Part shown: in pieces, positions 50,359-62,400 of the stretch
How positions within the stretch are numbered: position 1 is the first letter of the stretch
Layout: each line of letters starts with the position of its first letter
Assembly (NCBI GenBank): GCA_018287875.1
Contig: JAGVVL010000001.1
Location: 6,138,001-6,202,000, forward strand
Direction: 5' to 3'
DNA from: Nigrospora sphaerica
Lineage: Eukaryota; Ascomycota; Sordariomycetes; Amphisphaeriales; Apiosporaceae
DNA length: 64,000 bases
Made by a program: the position numbers and the translations under genes
Notes under the pieces: model-generated
Database searches by the model: none
Told to the model about the DNA's origin: nothing
Seen by the model: the letters and a program-made list of their open reading frames with translations, nothing else

Positions 50359-51683
50359 ATGCAACGGTCAGAGCCGGCGCGTGCCAAGTCCGAGGACCAG
50401 TCGGCCTCTTCCGCACCAGATCTCGAGATGGCCCAGGGCAGTAGCAGCAGCGACAGCGGCAACATCCAGCAAAGCCCAGGGCGCCCGACGGATACCGAAT
50501 ACGAGTTTGCGCCTTTCAACTGGAAGAACTTCTTCTTCAACCCGAAATACATACGTACGCAGCACGCCTGCTTCAGCCTTCACCTCAGCCTAACTGACTC
50601 GGCCTCCCAGCGCTTCACATCATCGCCATCATCGCCGCGGTGGCCACCGCTTTGTTAACCATTTACCACGACCAAGTAGTCGAAGTCAGTTGATGCCCAC
50701 TTGTCACGCCGTCGGGTCACCACCACTAACCCACGACCACAGTATCTCACGCCCTTCTCACAGAAAGTGCGCGATCTTCCAGCCGGCTGGATCATACCCA
50801 TTGTCATTCTCATTGTCATCTCGTTTCCGCCGCTTTTTGGCCACGAACTCGTTGCGTTGCTTTGTGGCGTCATCTACGGATTGTGGGAAGGTTTCCTGGT
50901 CGTTGCTGCCGGCACGTTCCTAGGCGAGGGTGAGTTGCGCGGCTTCCCTTCACGCTGGAGTTTCGATCGAGAGCGGAGCGCTGACAATCGCCCACCCCAG
51001 TCGGAACTTGGTTTGCCTTCAAGTCCCTGCTACGCAAGAAAGCCTTGAAGCTGGAGAGGACCAACTTGAATTATGCGTCGCTGGCAAGGTTGACCCGCGA
51101 TGGTGGATTTTGGGTACGTCACTCGGGCACGGGTACGAGGCGGACGCATCCGTGAACTGACACCTGCCGCTAGATCGTCTTTTGGATCCGGTTCTCCGTC
51201 ATCCCTTCGCACTTTTCTACCGCCGTCTTCGCCACATGCGATGTCAAGTTCTGGCACTTTGCCGTCGCGACATTCCTGACGCTGCCCAAGCAAATCGTGC
51301 TGGTCTACCTGGGCGTGCTTCTAGTATCTCAGGGAGGCGAGAGTGTCGTCAAGAACGTCGTCCTCGCCATCACCTTCGCCGTCACCATTGTCGTGGGCTG
51401 GATTATCTACTCGAGGATGCGAAAGGTCAAAAAGGCCCTTATCAAGGAACAGAACGAGAAGAAGGCGAGCCAGGCTGAGGAAGCGAAGTACCCGGCCGAC
51501 CAGAACCCCAACGCCGAAAGCACGGTATCGATACCCTTGGTCTACCAGAACCCGAAGCCCGAGTATGCGTCGTCTGGCCCCACCGAGTCGACGGAACAGT
51601 TGGTCACGTCCGAAGCGAGGTATTGGGCGCAACAAGGCAGTTCCTCGCCCCCGCCGGCGAGGAGACAGACGGGATGGATATAA
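50359..51683 (+). CDS. VTT-domain (SNARE-associated/DedA-like) membrane protein
   Basis: Multi-pass membrane protein of the VTT family (Tvp38/TMEM41/VMP1/DedA), whose members work in the Golgi/ER and in some cases scramble lipids. Exons are 50359-50554, 50611-50684, 50743-50929, 51001-51113 and 51174-51683, giving 359 aa; the four introns are 56-71 bp. A disordered acidic N-terminus (1-60) is followed by a membrane segment (about 67-86, LHIIAIIAAVATALLTIYH), a second (107-123) and the conserved core SFPPLFGHELVALLCGVIYG. GTFLGEVGTWFAFK and WIRFSVIPSHFSTAVFATC follow, the latter carrying the conserved Arg-x2-x-Pro pattern of VTT proteins. Further hydrophobic segments precede a charged cytosolic tail (RKVKKALIKEQNEKKA). 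It differs enough from typical Tvp38 that I do not use that symbol. Confidence 0.9.
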
Positions 51684-53576
51684 AAGGTCGGCGTACCACA
51701 CATCATGGGAATTATGGGAGGTTCGGGCAGTAAGCGGGCATTGAGTCGGTCGGCATTGCAAGGTGTTTAGGAGTTTTGCTGATGACGGGAACCATGATAA
51801 TCCCAGCCCGTGCGCCCTGTGGATGGGCTCACGGCTGCCGGGGCCAAATGCGGATCCCTATTTTATTTGGGTGCCTCATCTTTTCCCACGCTTTTTGCGG
51901 ACCGCGTGGCGAAAATGGGCCAACTATTTGCGCGGCCAGAAAGAATCACACATGAGAGGAAACCATTGCGAAAACCGTGAAGCTGTTTCAGATCGTCTTC
52001 GGAGAGCCCCAAGGGCAACATGCCAACCTGGTTTCATGCCCCGCCCCGCAAGCCAGGAGTCTGCTCATCATGACCGCATCCCACCACCAGCCGTGGGCCG
52101 GGATCTTCCCTTTCCGTGCGGCCGTTCCGTCAGTCCGGGGGAATGTGAAACTCGGCTGTGGTCCATGTTCTCCTGCCAAGCTAAACATTGATTGACGACA
52201 ATAACTCTAGGGGTTTTTACCGGGCTTCCTGGGTTTAGAAGCAAATTGCTCCTATCCTCTTACCATTCCCCTGCTTTTATACGATGGCAACGGTAATCGA
52301 CCGACCATACGCGCACCTGTTCTTCCGCTGGCAGTGCCTGTCACTTCTGATCCGTAACAATGCGACTTCCGCATACCCTATCATAGTCGGAATCCGGTTC
52401 CTTGTTCAGGAGTCCTGGGGCGAACTGTTTAGACACACCCGTGGGACCTGGCAGTATCGTCTGATGCGCTTGCATCTCCAAAACATCCTCATGTCTCTCC
52501 ACCGAAGGATTAGGACCCATGAGGTACGGATGCGGGCATTCCGGCGAGAAAAGTTGGAAGGACGGACGGTGTAAACTATGTCAGATCATGGGACCAGCCT
52601 ATCGATTTGCCTCTTCCGGCCACCACGGACAAATTTCACATCTGCGGTTCCTTCTTGGCTCGTAGTTCCCTAGGCTCAACGAAGGAAGCTATGGCATGCT
52701 GGAACAGACCCAACCATGCTCAACTGTCTCGACGGGAGTCTTTTCCTCCAACCAAAGGACATCTCGCAACTTGAATATTCCAATTGATGAAGTGTCCCCT
52801 CCATTGGGCCCGCCGCTATTCATGGTTCCGGGCATCAGAACCACAGCGACTCTGTAAAGGTCCAAAGGACGGGTCCTTGGTACAATTGTAAAAGTCTTGC
52901 CTGCCTACCATCACCCAGAGTCAGTGTTTTCTTGAAGCAGGTGTTCGTAGAGCATATCTCGGAGCGCCCCCCGCCCGGCCGGAAACATGAGAATAGAGGA
53001 ACACGGGGAGTACACGGGAGTATTCGTGCTGAAAAGGGCGATGCACTTCAAAGCTACCGAAACCTTCAACACCACCAACACCTTCATCACCTTCAACACC
53101 AAATCGCTACCAACATCATGACCACCGCCGCTACCGACACCGCTGCTTTCAACATACCTAACTATTTCAGAGCCACTGCTTCGGACACCGTAGACCTGCG
53201 AGAAGCCCCAAGACTTAAGCTACCTGATACGTACTCAAGTAGAAGGTGCTCGGGTGGGTGCCACCGGTTTGGAAGGACCCGTCCACCAATTGCTTATCCA
53301 CAGTTTCCCCGGCCCCTGCCCGGCACGGGAACTTTATTACGTCAGCGATGGATCCCCACCTCAACCGCCCGTCCTCCGGCCAACGCGTCTTCCAGTCCCC
53401 ATTGACGTGACGTGAACGCGTTTTTTAACTGCCAAGCTGTTGTCTGTCATATTATCGCTATTCCGGAGGCCGCTCCCTATGCATCTGGGCCTTTGAGCCA
53501 TTGGTTGTTCCCCACCGCCGGTTGGCAATCGCTGAGAAGAGCCTTCTCCCGAGCGCATCCCGCGCTGCACACCAAC
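51684..53576. other. 1.9-kb interval between VTT gene and HIRIP3-like gene
   Basis: It holds the 3' region of the VTT gene and the promoter of the next gene on the same strand. A 96-codon frame (52284-52574) and a 157-codon frame containing CAACACCACC-type repeats (52932-53405) have no domain. No gene is supported. Confidence 0.6.
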
Positions 53577-55129
53577 ATGGCACCGTCCGAGAAGAAGCTG
53601 GAGCAGGAGTTGGTCGCTGCCGTTCGGGAGGTTCTTGGCAGTGATGAACGCGACAACCTCACTGTCAACTACATCCGGAACCGCGTGCAGGACAGATACA
53701 GCCTGCCCGCCGACTTCTTCAAGTCTGAGGACTGGAAACACAGAAGTAAGGATATCATCACTGACGCTGTGGTACGTACTCGGACCCCCGATGTGCCCCC
53801 TGACGAACCCGACGCGTATCGACTGACACGATGCAGAACCAATTCCACACCGAGGAGGATACCACGGCCGCGCCATCATCACAGCCGGAACCTGCAACAA
53901 AACACAACAAAGCAAAGCGACAGTCCAGCGAGGAGCCCAGTCCACCGCCCAAGCCCAAGCGTGCCAGGAAGGAGGCGGCTCCGAAGCCAGCGCCTACCAA
54001 GAAAAATGCGCCCAAGCAGAACAGCAAGAAAAAGGCGGCTTCCAGTTCCGACCTGAGCGAGCTTGGAGAGTCGGAGGAAGAGCCTCCACAGAAAAAGGGC
54101 CGGAAGGCTTCGTCAAAGAAGCGAAAGACGGAGGATTCCAGCTCTAATCTCAGCGAGCTTGACGAGTCCGCCAAAGAGCCAAAGAAGCGAGGCAGAAAGG
54201 CCGCTCCCGCGAAACCACAGGACTCCGATTCCGAGCTGAGCGAGTTGAAGTCCAGTAGCGGACACGAGAGTGACCAAGAGGAAAAGAAGCCCAAGAAGAC
54301 AGCGCCCCGTCGCAAACCGAACAAAGCTAGCGACGGAGAGGGAGCAGCCACCGACTCGGACGAATCATCCTCGGCTACTCGCAAAAAGCGCAAGCGCGCG
54401 CCGCCGGGTGCAAAGAAGACGACCGAACGTGCCGCAAGCGAATCCCAACCCGAGGATGCAAGCAAGCAAGAGCCCGCCGCCGAAGGCGACGCCGGTGCCG
54501 CTGCGCTCTCCAACGGCGACACGAACAAAGCTACTACTAAAGAGTCCAGTCACGAGCGGGCCCTACCGGCCCGGACGGCAGAGGAGAGCAAACCCACAGT
54601 CGACGACGAGAGCTCCGAAATGTCATCGGTCCTCGACGAGCCTTTACCGAAAAAGAAGCGCAAGACGAAGGATCCCAAGCAAGCCAAAGGCAAAGCCAGC
54701 GGGAAGGCGGCGCCGAAAGAGCTGACGGGCGACGAGGCCGAGATTAAGAAGCTGCAGGGCCAGCTCGTCAAGTGCGGTATACGCAAGATATGGGGGATCG
54801 AGCTGAAGCAATACGGTGATGACAGCCGCGCCAAAGTCCGCCACCTGAAAAAGATGTTGAGTGACGTTGGCATGTCAGGTCGGTTTTCCGAGGCGCGAGC
54901 CAAGGAGATCAAGGAACAACGGGAGCTCATGGCGGACCTCGAAGCGGTGCAGGAGATGGACAACTTGTGGGGTGGCGCTGCCGGCCCACGCGGCCGCGCT
55001 TCGAGAAGCAAAGCGAAGACGGCGAAGCCCGCCGAGGAGGATAGCGACGAGGGAGTGGAAGCGAAGCCCCGCGTTTCGAAACGGATGGCAGACCTGGCCT
55101 TCCTCGGCTCGGAGAGCGAGTCAGAGTAG
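53577..55129 (+). CDS. DEK_C-domain, HIRIP3-like chromatin protein
   Basis: Probable nuclear histone-binding or transcriptional regulatory protein of 495 aa. Exons are 53577-53771 and 53837-55129 with a 65-bp intron (CTGAC branch point, GCAG acceptor). Residues 1-65 form a DEK C-terminal-like helical domain (LEQELVAAVREVLG, LTVNYIRNRVQD, FFKSEDWKHRSKDII). Residues about 70-360 are a highly charged Lys/Glu/Ser-rich disordered region with repeated SSDLSELGES, SSNLSELDES and SDSELSELKS units. The conserved C-terminal block starts near residue 364 (AEIKKLQGQLVKCGIRKIWG) and continues through RHLKKMLSDVGMSGRFS and AVQEMDNLWGG. This block plus the N-terminal domain is the arrangement of fungal HIRA-interacting protein 3-like regulators. 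The protein ends with an acidic Ser-Glu tail (LGSESESE). Role in histone H2A/H2B or HIRA pathways is inferred from the family only. Confidence 0.85.
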
Positions 55130-56477
55130 TGCTGGGAAGCGATTTGCACTTTGCTCTTTATCTTCTTGGGGATGCCAGCATATGTATTTCTAGTGGGTGG
55201 CCTAACTGTCGGGACTGGGCCGAACCGAGATGGGCCTGTACTGCCTACTTGCTGGCATTCATTCGTTGGGCTATGAGGCTAAATACGGCCACGGAACCCA
55301 TGAATAAGACGGCATTGTAAAACTGTTGACGGCATGAGCACCTGCGGGGTGGCAAGTTGTCGCCCGGAGGCCAAGACTTACAGCTCGCCGCGACACGGAT
55401 CTCTCCTCGTCGTCGGACCTCGCCTCGATGAAGAGGCGTCTCAGGTTGGGAAAGTTTGCCTGGGTACTCGGCGTGTAAGCCGGGGCCAGAAACTCGATTG
55501 GCGAGGGACAGGCCAGCGGGGCAAACGGGTACTTGCCATCACGTCACGGTCTGGAAGCAGGGCCTCGCTACTGTCCTGCCGAACGACGGTCGGGTTGAGG
55601 AGCACTGGAGAGACGGAATTTGCTTAATGGAGAAGGTGAGCGAGTGGAGTTGTTGTAGGCGTGAAGCAGTGTGTTACTGGTAGTCGAGGTGGCTCAGGCG
55701 TGAACGGTGACTTGGTACTAATCAACAGTCTGTACCTTTCTGTGTGGTCCCGGAATGGGTTCAAGTCCTGACGTGTAAGGCTACCACGGCAGCCGGTGTG
55801 GGCTCGAGCTGGAGAGGAGCGCCGAACAACGCAAAGGCGATATGAGGAATCAGTTCTGATCCTGGGGAGGGATGGTAGGACACCTACATACACCTCCAGC
55901 ATTTCGCCCATTGCACCAAGCGCTTCGAAAAGGCAGGCGTGCAGCGTTATACTGGCTTCTGTAGGCATGTAGCGTGGGTGCTTGTACGTGGCAAGGGTGC
56001 GCCCACCAGCCTCAAAGCTGTGGCTGCAGCTGCGCGTCAGGCCCATCCCCAGCTGGAGGCTTTGGTTTAGGTTGGTACTTTCTTAGGCCGGTAAGGGGCT
56101 GAGGGGCGGAAGGGGGTAGCTTGGTTTCAATCGCCTGAATACCACCTCACCATCATCGGTAAAGCAGTACAGCCATCCGGTTGCTCTTCCCTTGGCGAAA
56201 TTCGGCGGCACCTCTCCCATACCCATTGCAACCGCCACCGCACTCGTCGCCGGTGCAGCGATTAAGGGCCAGCGCCGTCCACGGACCGAACGACGCATGA
56301 ACCCACGGTAGCCCGACAAGGGCCTTGAACAACACACCCACGCTCACCCCCCCTTCGTCAGCAGCGAAGAGGACGACGACGACGACGACTATAACCCTCT
56401 GACTCGGGTCGCGTCCAAACGCCTACCCACCACCAACACACACATACACATATACACACGCATCCCGGGACGCAGCC
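55130..56477. other. 1.35-kb interval, promoter of AP-1 beta
   Basis: Between two + strand genes. The 5' leader of the adaptin gene carries a short GAC repeat (56370-56389) and an ACACAC-rich stretch just before the ATG. A tRNA-like B box at 55759-55767 was examined and rejected. No gene is supported. Confidence 0.65.
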
Positions 56478-58847
56478 ATGGCGGTAAACCGGATTCGCGG
56501 CGCCTTCGCCGTGCCTAAGAAGGGCGAGACGTTCGAGCTCCGGGCCGGTCTGGTGTCGCAGTATGCCTACGAACGCAAAGAGTCCATCCAGAAGACCATC
56601 ATGGCCATGACGCTGGGCAAGGACGTCTCGGCGCTTTTCCCCGACGTGCTGAAGAACATTGCCACGTCGGACCTGGACCAGAAGAAGCTGGTCTACCTGT
56701 ATCTGATGTGAGTCGACCCACGCCTGGCCGCGTCGTTGTTTGCCCTTCGGCGCTCCCCCCGGCGCCGGGACCGACTGACCTCGTGGGCTAACGCGCGTGC
56801 AGGAACTACGCCAAATCCCATCCCGACCTGTGTATCCTGGCCGTCAACACGTTCGCCCAGGACTCGGAGGACCCGAACCCGCTGGTCAGGGCCCTGGCCA
56901 TCCGCACCATGGGCTGCATTCGCGTCGACAAGATGGTGGACTACATGGAGGAGCCGCTCCGGAAGACGCTGCGGGACGAGTCGCCCTACGTGCGGAAAAC
57001 GGCCGCCATCTGCGTCGCCAAGCTCTTCGACCTGAACCCGACCATGTGCATCGAGAATGGCTTCCTCGAGACGCTGCAGGAGCTGATCGGCGACCCCAAC
57101 CCCATGGTCGTTGCCAACTCGGTTCAGGCCCTCGCCGAGATCACCGAAACAGCCCCCGAGACGGCCGCCCTGGTCATTACGCCGCCGACGCTCAAGAAAC
57201 TGCTGATGGCGCTTAACGAGTGCACCGAATGGGGTCGCGTGACCATCCTCACCACCCTGGCCGCCTACCCGCCCTCCGACGTCAAAGAATCCGAGCACAT
57301 CTGCGAGAGGGTGGCGCCGCAGTTTCAGCACGTCAACCCCAGCGTCGTGCTGGCCGCCGTCAAGGTCGTCTTTATCCACATGAAGCTCATCAACCCCGAC
57401 CTCGTACGACAGTACCTCAAGAAGATGGCGCCGCCACTGGTCACCCTGGTGGCCTCGGCCCCCGAGGTCCAGTACGTGGCCCTGCGCAACATCGACCTGC
57501 TGCTGCAGGCCAAGCCCGACATCCTGAGCAAGGAGATGCGCGTCTTCTTTTGCAAGTACAACGACCCGCCCTACGTCAAGCTCCAAAAGCTCGAGATTAT
57601 GGTCAGGATAGCCAACGAGAAGAACTACGAGCAGCTGCTGGCCGAGCTGAAGGAGTACGCCCTCGAGGTCGACATGGATTTCGTGCGCAGGGCCGTCAAG
57701 GCCATCGGCCAGGTGGCCATCAAGATCGAGACGGCCAGCGAGAAATGTGTCAACGCCCTGTTGGATCTCATTGCCACCAAGGTCAACTACGTTGTCCAGG
57801 AGGTCATCGTCGTCATCAAAGACATATTGCGAAAATACCCCGGGTACGAGGGCGTGATCCCTACGCTCTGCACCCACATTGACGAGCTGGACGAGCCCGA
57901 CGCCCGTGGCTCGCTCATTTGGATCGTCGGCGAGTATGCCGAGAAGATCAACAACGCCGACGAGATTCTGGCCAGTTTTGTCGAGGGCTTCATGGAGGAG
58001 TTCACGCAGACGCAGCTGCAGATCCTGACGGCGGTGGTGAAGCTGTTTTTGAAAAAGCCTGGAAATAACCAGGCCCTGGTGCAGAAGGTTTTGCAGCAAG
58101 CGACGTCGGAGAACGACAACCCCGACATTCGCGACAGGGCCTATGTGTACTGGCGTCTTCTATCAGGCGATCTGGACGTCGCCAAGGTGCGTTTCTCGAC
58201 CAAACACCCCCTGCTCACCGAGCATGCGCAGCTAACCCAGCCAGAACATCATTCTCTCCCCCAAACCAGCCATTACCACAACCATGACCAGTCTCCCGCC
58301 AGCACTGCTGGAGCAGCTCTTGGCCGAGCTCTCAACACTGGCCTCGGTTTACCACAAGCCACCCGAGTCGTTTGTGGGCAAGGGCCGGTTCGGCGCCGAG
58401 GCCATTCAGCGCGCCGCCATTCTCGAGCAGCGCGAGAACGCGGCCGAGAACCCCATCGCCGCCTCGGCCGCCGCCGCTGCCGCCAACGGCACCGGGGCCC
58501 AGAACAACATTGAGAACCTCCTCGACATCGACTTTGACGGTGGCGCGCCCGCTTCCCTGGAGCAGCCCAGCGCCGCCGCCACGCCCGACCGCGTCGCCAG
58601 CCCCGCCGGCGGCGCGCCGCAGGCGAGCGGGGGCATAGCCGACATGATGGGCCTCTTCGACGCGCCCCCGCCCCAACCGGCCGCCGTGGCCGCGCCCAGT
58701 GGCGGCTCCAACGACCTGATGAACGGCTTTGCTGGTCTAGACCTGGGCGGCGGCGGCAGCGCGCCGCCTCCCGCCTCCCAGCAGCTGGGTCACGGCAGCA
58801 GCGAGTCGAAAAAGGACGCCAGCGAGGATTTGTTAGGCCTTTTTTAA
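56478..58847 (+). CDS. APL2: AP-1 adaptor complex beta subunit (beta-adaptin)
   Basis: Large subunit of the AP-1 clathrin adaptor, which sorts cargo between the trans-Golgi network and endosomes. Exons are 56478-56707, 56803-58186 and 58245-58847, giving 738 aa. The trunk of HEAT-like helical repeats runs from residue 1 to about 590 ([56 protein letters not shown]). The rest is a Gly/Ala/Pro-rich hinge. It contains a clathrin box LLDID (630-634), MMGLFD (672-677) and a terminal DLLGLF (733-738). The appendage (ear) domain of animal beta-adaptins is absent, as in yeast Apl2. The last exon joins in phase 0 at [16 protein letters not shown], so the open frame at 58284 is not a separate gene. The start ATG fits the conserved N-terminus. 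Confidence 0.97.
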
Positions 58848-59492
58848 ATGGACGGGGGAAAGGGGGAGGGGGGAGGGATACCCAGGCCGTTCCCCGTCAC
58901 CCCCCGGGGTGTGCCAGGTGCATACCAAAGGCAGATGGGGGACCAAGCAAATGACGGGCACCAGAGAAACGAGTCTTGTAAAAAAGAACAACAATATTCC
59001 TGGCCTCCCCCCCGCTTCCTGTATTGATCAAAAGGCCGGCTTACACAGCCAGTCATCTATCGATTATGCGTAATACGAGCCACAACGATGCAATAATTCA
59101 CCACGGCCTGGATCCGGCCCGCGTTTGTTGCGCCAACTTGGATCGTATTTTTTTTGGGTGGGGGGATTTTGTTACACATCACCGGTTGAGAGCCTGTGCT
59201 TCCCACGTCGGAACAGAGATTCGGCGCAGTAGGATACCCACAGCTGGAGCACACCCGTGCGGCGGTCCACGGGGTGCAGCAGCATCTCCAGGGGTTGGTC
59301 CGCCGAGCCGGCCCGCAAAGACAAAGCAGATAAACAAAGACTAGGTTTGCACCCGGCAGACCCATGTTTTGCTGACCTACCGGCCCTCGTGGTCCCGACG
59401 GGGGCCCGGCGTCACGACGCGGCATCTCGCTCTTGTTCGCGCGGGCGTCGAGCATCGTCATACGGAGTCGTCGCGAGGAACAGCGCCTTTTC
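58848..59492. other. 645-bp intergenic region between convergent genes
   Basis: It holds the 3' regions of the adaptin gene (+) and the histidine kinase gene (-). G- and T-rich short runs are present (for example near 59148-59165). Nothing else is seen. Confidence 0.7.
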
Positions 59493-62400
59493 TTAGCTCT
59501 GGAGGCCCTTCTCCTTCAACACGTCAGTCAATTGTTTCAGCCGGATCGGCTTGGTCAAGTAGAGATCTATGCCGCTGGCAAACGCCTCCTTCTGCGTGCT
59601 GGCCGAGGCTAGGCCCGTGAGCGCGAAGATGAACAGACGCGACTCCTGGCGCGTCTTCTGTAGTTCCCGAATGCGTCTGGTGGCCTCGAGGCCGTCCATC
59701 ACGGGCATAGAAATATCTAGAGGTACGAGCCTGAGTGAGTCGAGATTCTTGCCTCGCGTGAACATGCATGGACCTGTAGAACTTACCCATCAGGATGCAG
59801 CAAAATCGTGACGGCTGTTTCGCGAATATTTGGAGCGCCTCAAGGCCATTGCTAGCTGTCTTGTAACTAAGCTTCATCTTCTTCATGAACGAAACCAGGA
59901 TCTGGGGCCCGTGTTAGAAGACCTGACTGGGTAGATGTAAGAGCATCCATGGGTTCAGTACCTGAATGTTGATTTTGTTGTCGTCAACAAGTAGATATTC
60001 CGTAGCGGGCCCATCGTCTTCATTGGCATCAAGCTGTGGTTGTTGGTTGGTCGCATCAGCAGCAGCAGGAGGATCGGCAGGCTCTTCAGATGACCGTTCT
60101 GGTTCCTTTACAGCTGGCCCCTTGGGCCCAGGTGTCGATCTCTCCAACTCTTCTTCGTGCTCCAGTCCAGGCTCCGCGCTCATGTACTGCGTATGACTAG
60201 CTGAGGATGTCGGCCCCTCACTGTCTTCTTGGTGCTCGGGCTCAGACTTCGCGCTCGTGTCGGGTGAATGGCCTGCGCCTGGAGGGCCAGCGGGCGACGG
60301 GCTCGGGAAATACGACGACCCTTCGGCCGAGTAACCTGAAAGATCTGTTGTCCAAGGTTTATTTGCTCTAAAACCTCTCCACCGTTTCAAGGCCAGTACT
60401 AGTGCTTTGCCGAGTTTCCGGGGGCCAGCCCTATATATGCGCGTCAGTGCGAAGGCCACAGTGCAGGTGCGGACGTGTAGCTCACGGTTGCGAGATGAAC
60501 TCGAAGAAATCTGTCCTCGTAGCCTTCTGATGCCCAGTAGTATATTCATGGGCGGTCATGGCATTGTGGCATATGACGACTACGGGAGGCAGGCAGCCTG
60601 TTGGAAAGCTGCCCGTCACCTCGCTCAGAGATGTTTCCTTGCAGATTATGAGATCAGGGTGGATGTCTGGGGATCTGAAAGGAACAACTTCAAGACCAAG
60701 CCAGGATTGACACAGTTTTTCCATGAGCTCCAGTTCGGTGGGTGATTCGAGGCCTTGGAGAACAGGGTTGTCAATTGTGGCCGCGAGGCCACTGAGGCTG
60801 ACCCTCAGGCCTACTAATGGCAGAATGCCACGCGCCTGTTTCCCGTCGTCGTTCCCCACTGGCTCCCGCGGAGGTACCAGTGGCAGAGTCACGGATATAC
60901 AGGTTCCTGTCAGTCACGTCAGCAATCATCTCGCATCATCTACCCATCGCGGGTGGGGTCGCCACCGGCACCCATTGATTCAATAACTCTTCGGGGTACA
61001 ACTTACCAACGCCGAGCTGACTCTGCGCAAATATCGACCCGTTAAGTGATTTGGTGATTTGATGCACGACACTCAAACCTACTCCCGTACCCGTCTGAAG
61101 ATCGTCCTCCTGGCTGAATGGTACGAATAACTTGTTCCGCAGGAAGCTTTCCCCAATGCCCTGGCCGGTATCCACGATGGTGAGCTTCAGGCACGGGTGG
61201 TAACCACCGCTTTTCCCGCCGTTCCTGGGTTTGGGCACTTGCTCTTGTCTCAGTTTGATAACAATGAAGCCGCGGGATGTGAACTTCAGGGAGTTGCCCA
61301 AAAGATTCATGATGATGCGCCGAAGACTTCCTGGCTGCACTCCCCACAGCCAGGGCGAAGACGGTTCGATGTCGACAATGATGGTGACAGCATCGGGTGC
61401 TGACAGCCGTCTCATGTTGCCACGGTTCGGTTGCCCGAGCGCGTCGGAGGCATTAATCGAATCCATTCGTTGCATCATTTGCGTTTCATAGCTTTTCGAA
61501 TCGTCGTGCCCGTCCCCATCCAGCAGTCCTGTGGACCGCCTTTGGTAATTGAAGCCAGCAGCCACGCCTTCGATGGTTTCTTCCGTCAGAATATCGAGTG
61601 AGGTTTCTGTCTGAAGCGATGTGAGCTCGGACTCAAAGGCCCGCTGTCTCGCTCGGATCTCTCCGCCAACACGGCCCTTGCTCTTCATTTTGGCCGTCCT
61701 GGCCAATTTGTTAACCTTGCTGTAGTCCAACAGGTGGTCAATAACATCCAGCATAGTTCGACTACAGGCCTCCATCGAGTGCAAAACGTCGGCCTGAAAG
61801 GCATCAAGCTGCGTGTCCTGCATCAATTCTACAGCCCCAATGACTCCATGCAGCGGCGACCGCAACTCGTGGCTGAGGGAACCCAGGAGGTCGGACTTCG
61901 ACTTTTCAGCGTGGGCCGTCTCCATGCGGTTGATCTCGCCCATGATGGTTGTAGCAAAGGCGCGCAGATAGCTGAACTCACCCTGCATCGTGAAGATACG
62001 AGCCGGGTTTCGCGTCCACTGCAGAAGATGTGAGCATTGGCAAATCAAGGGTACTTCATCCTGAGAAGGGGAATCGGAAATCCTACCACAAAGGTGGCGG
62101 CGTGCCACTTCTCTCGCGTCACATCCCACAGGGGCACGAAAGCCAGACTACGCGCATCATGGAAAATAGCCAGCAGCTTGTCGGCTTCGCTTCGTCTAGA
62201 TGCAGATGTGCGGTCTTTCCTTTTGGGGGACGTAGCGTTTCCTGCACTCGGTGTCGACCCACGCGGCGAGCCTAATCCCTTGTCCGAATCGCTAGAAGAT
62301 AGCATGCCACCTTGACCGTCAAAATTGAAGATCTTGCCCATCGGATAGCGGCGCAGAAGTGTGCGCAGTAAACTTTCAGGGATATTGCAGTAGGGACTGC

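Noticed and set aside
55700..55790. tRNA-like A box (TGGCTCAGGCG) and B box (GGTTCAAGTCC) on the + strand
   Set aside because: The T-arm stem does not pair beyond two bases and no acceptor stem can be formed, so it is not a tRNA gene.
58284..58847. Open frame starting with an internal Met that could look like a separate small gene
   Set aside because: It is exon 3 of the beta-adaptin gene; the splice at 58186/58245 keeps the phase and the tail has the hinge motifs expected of AP-1 beta.
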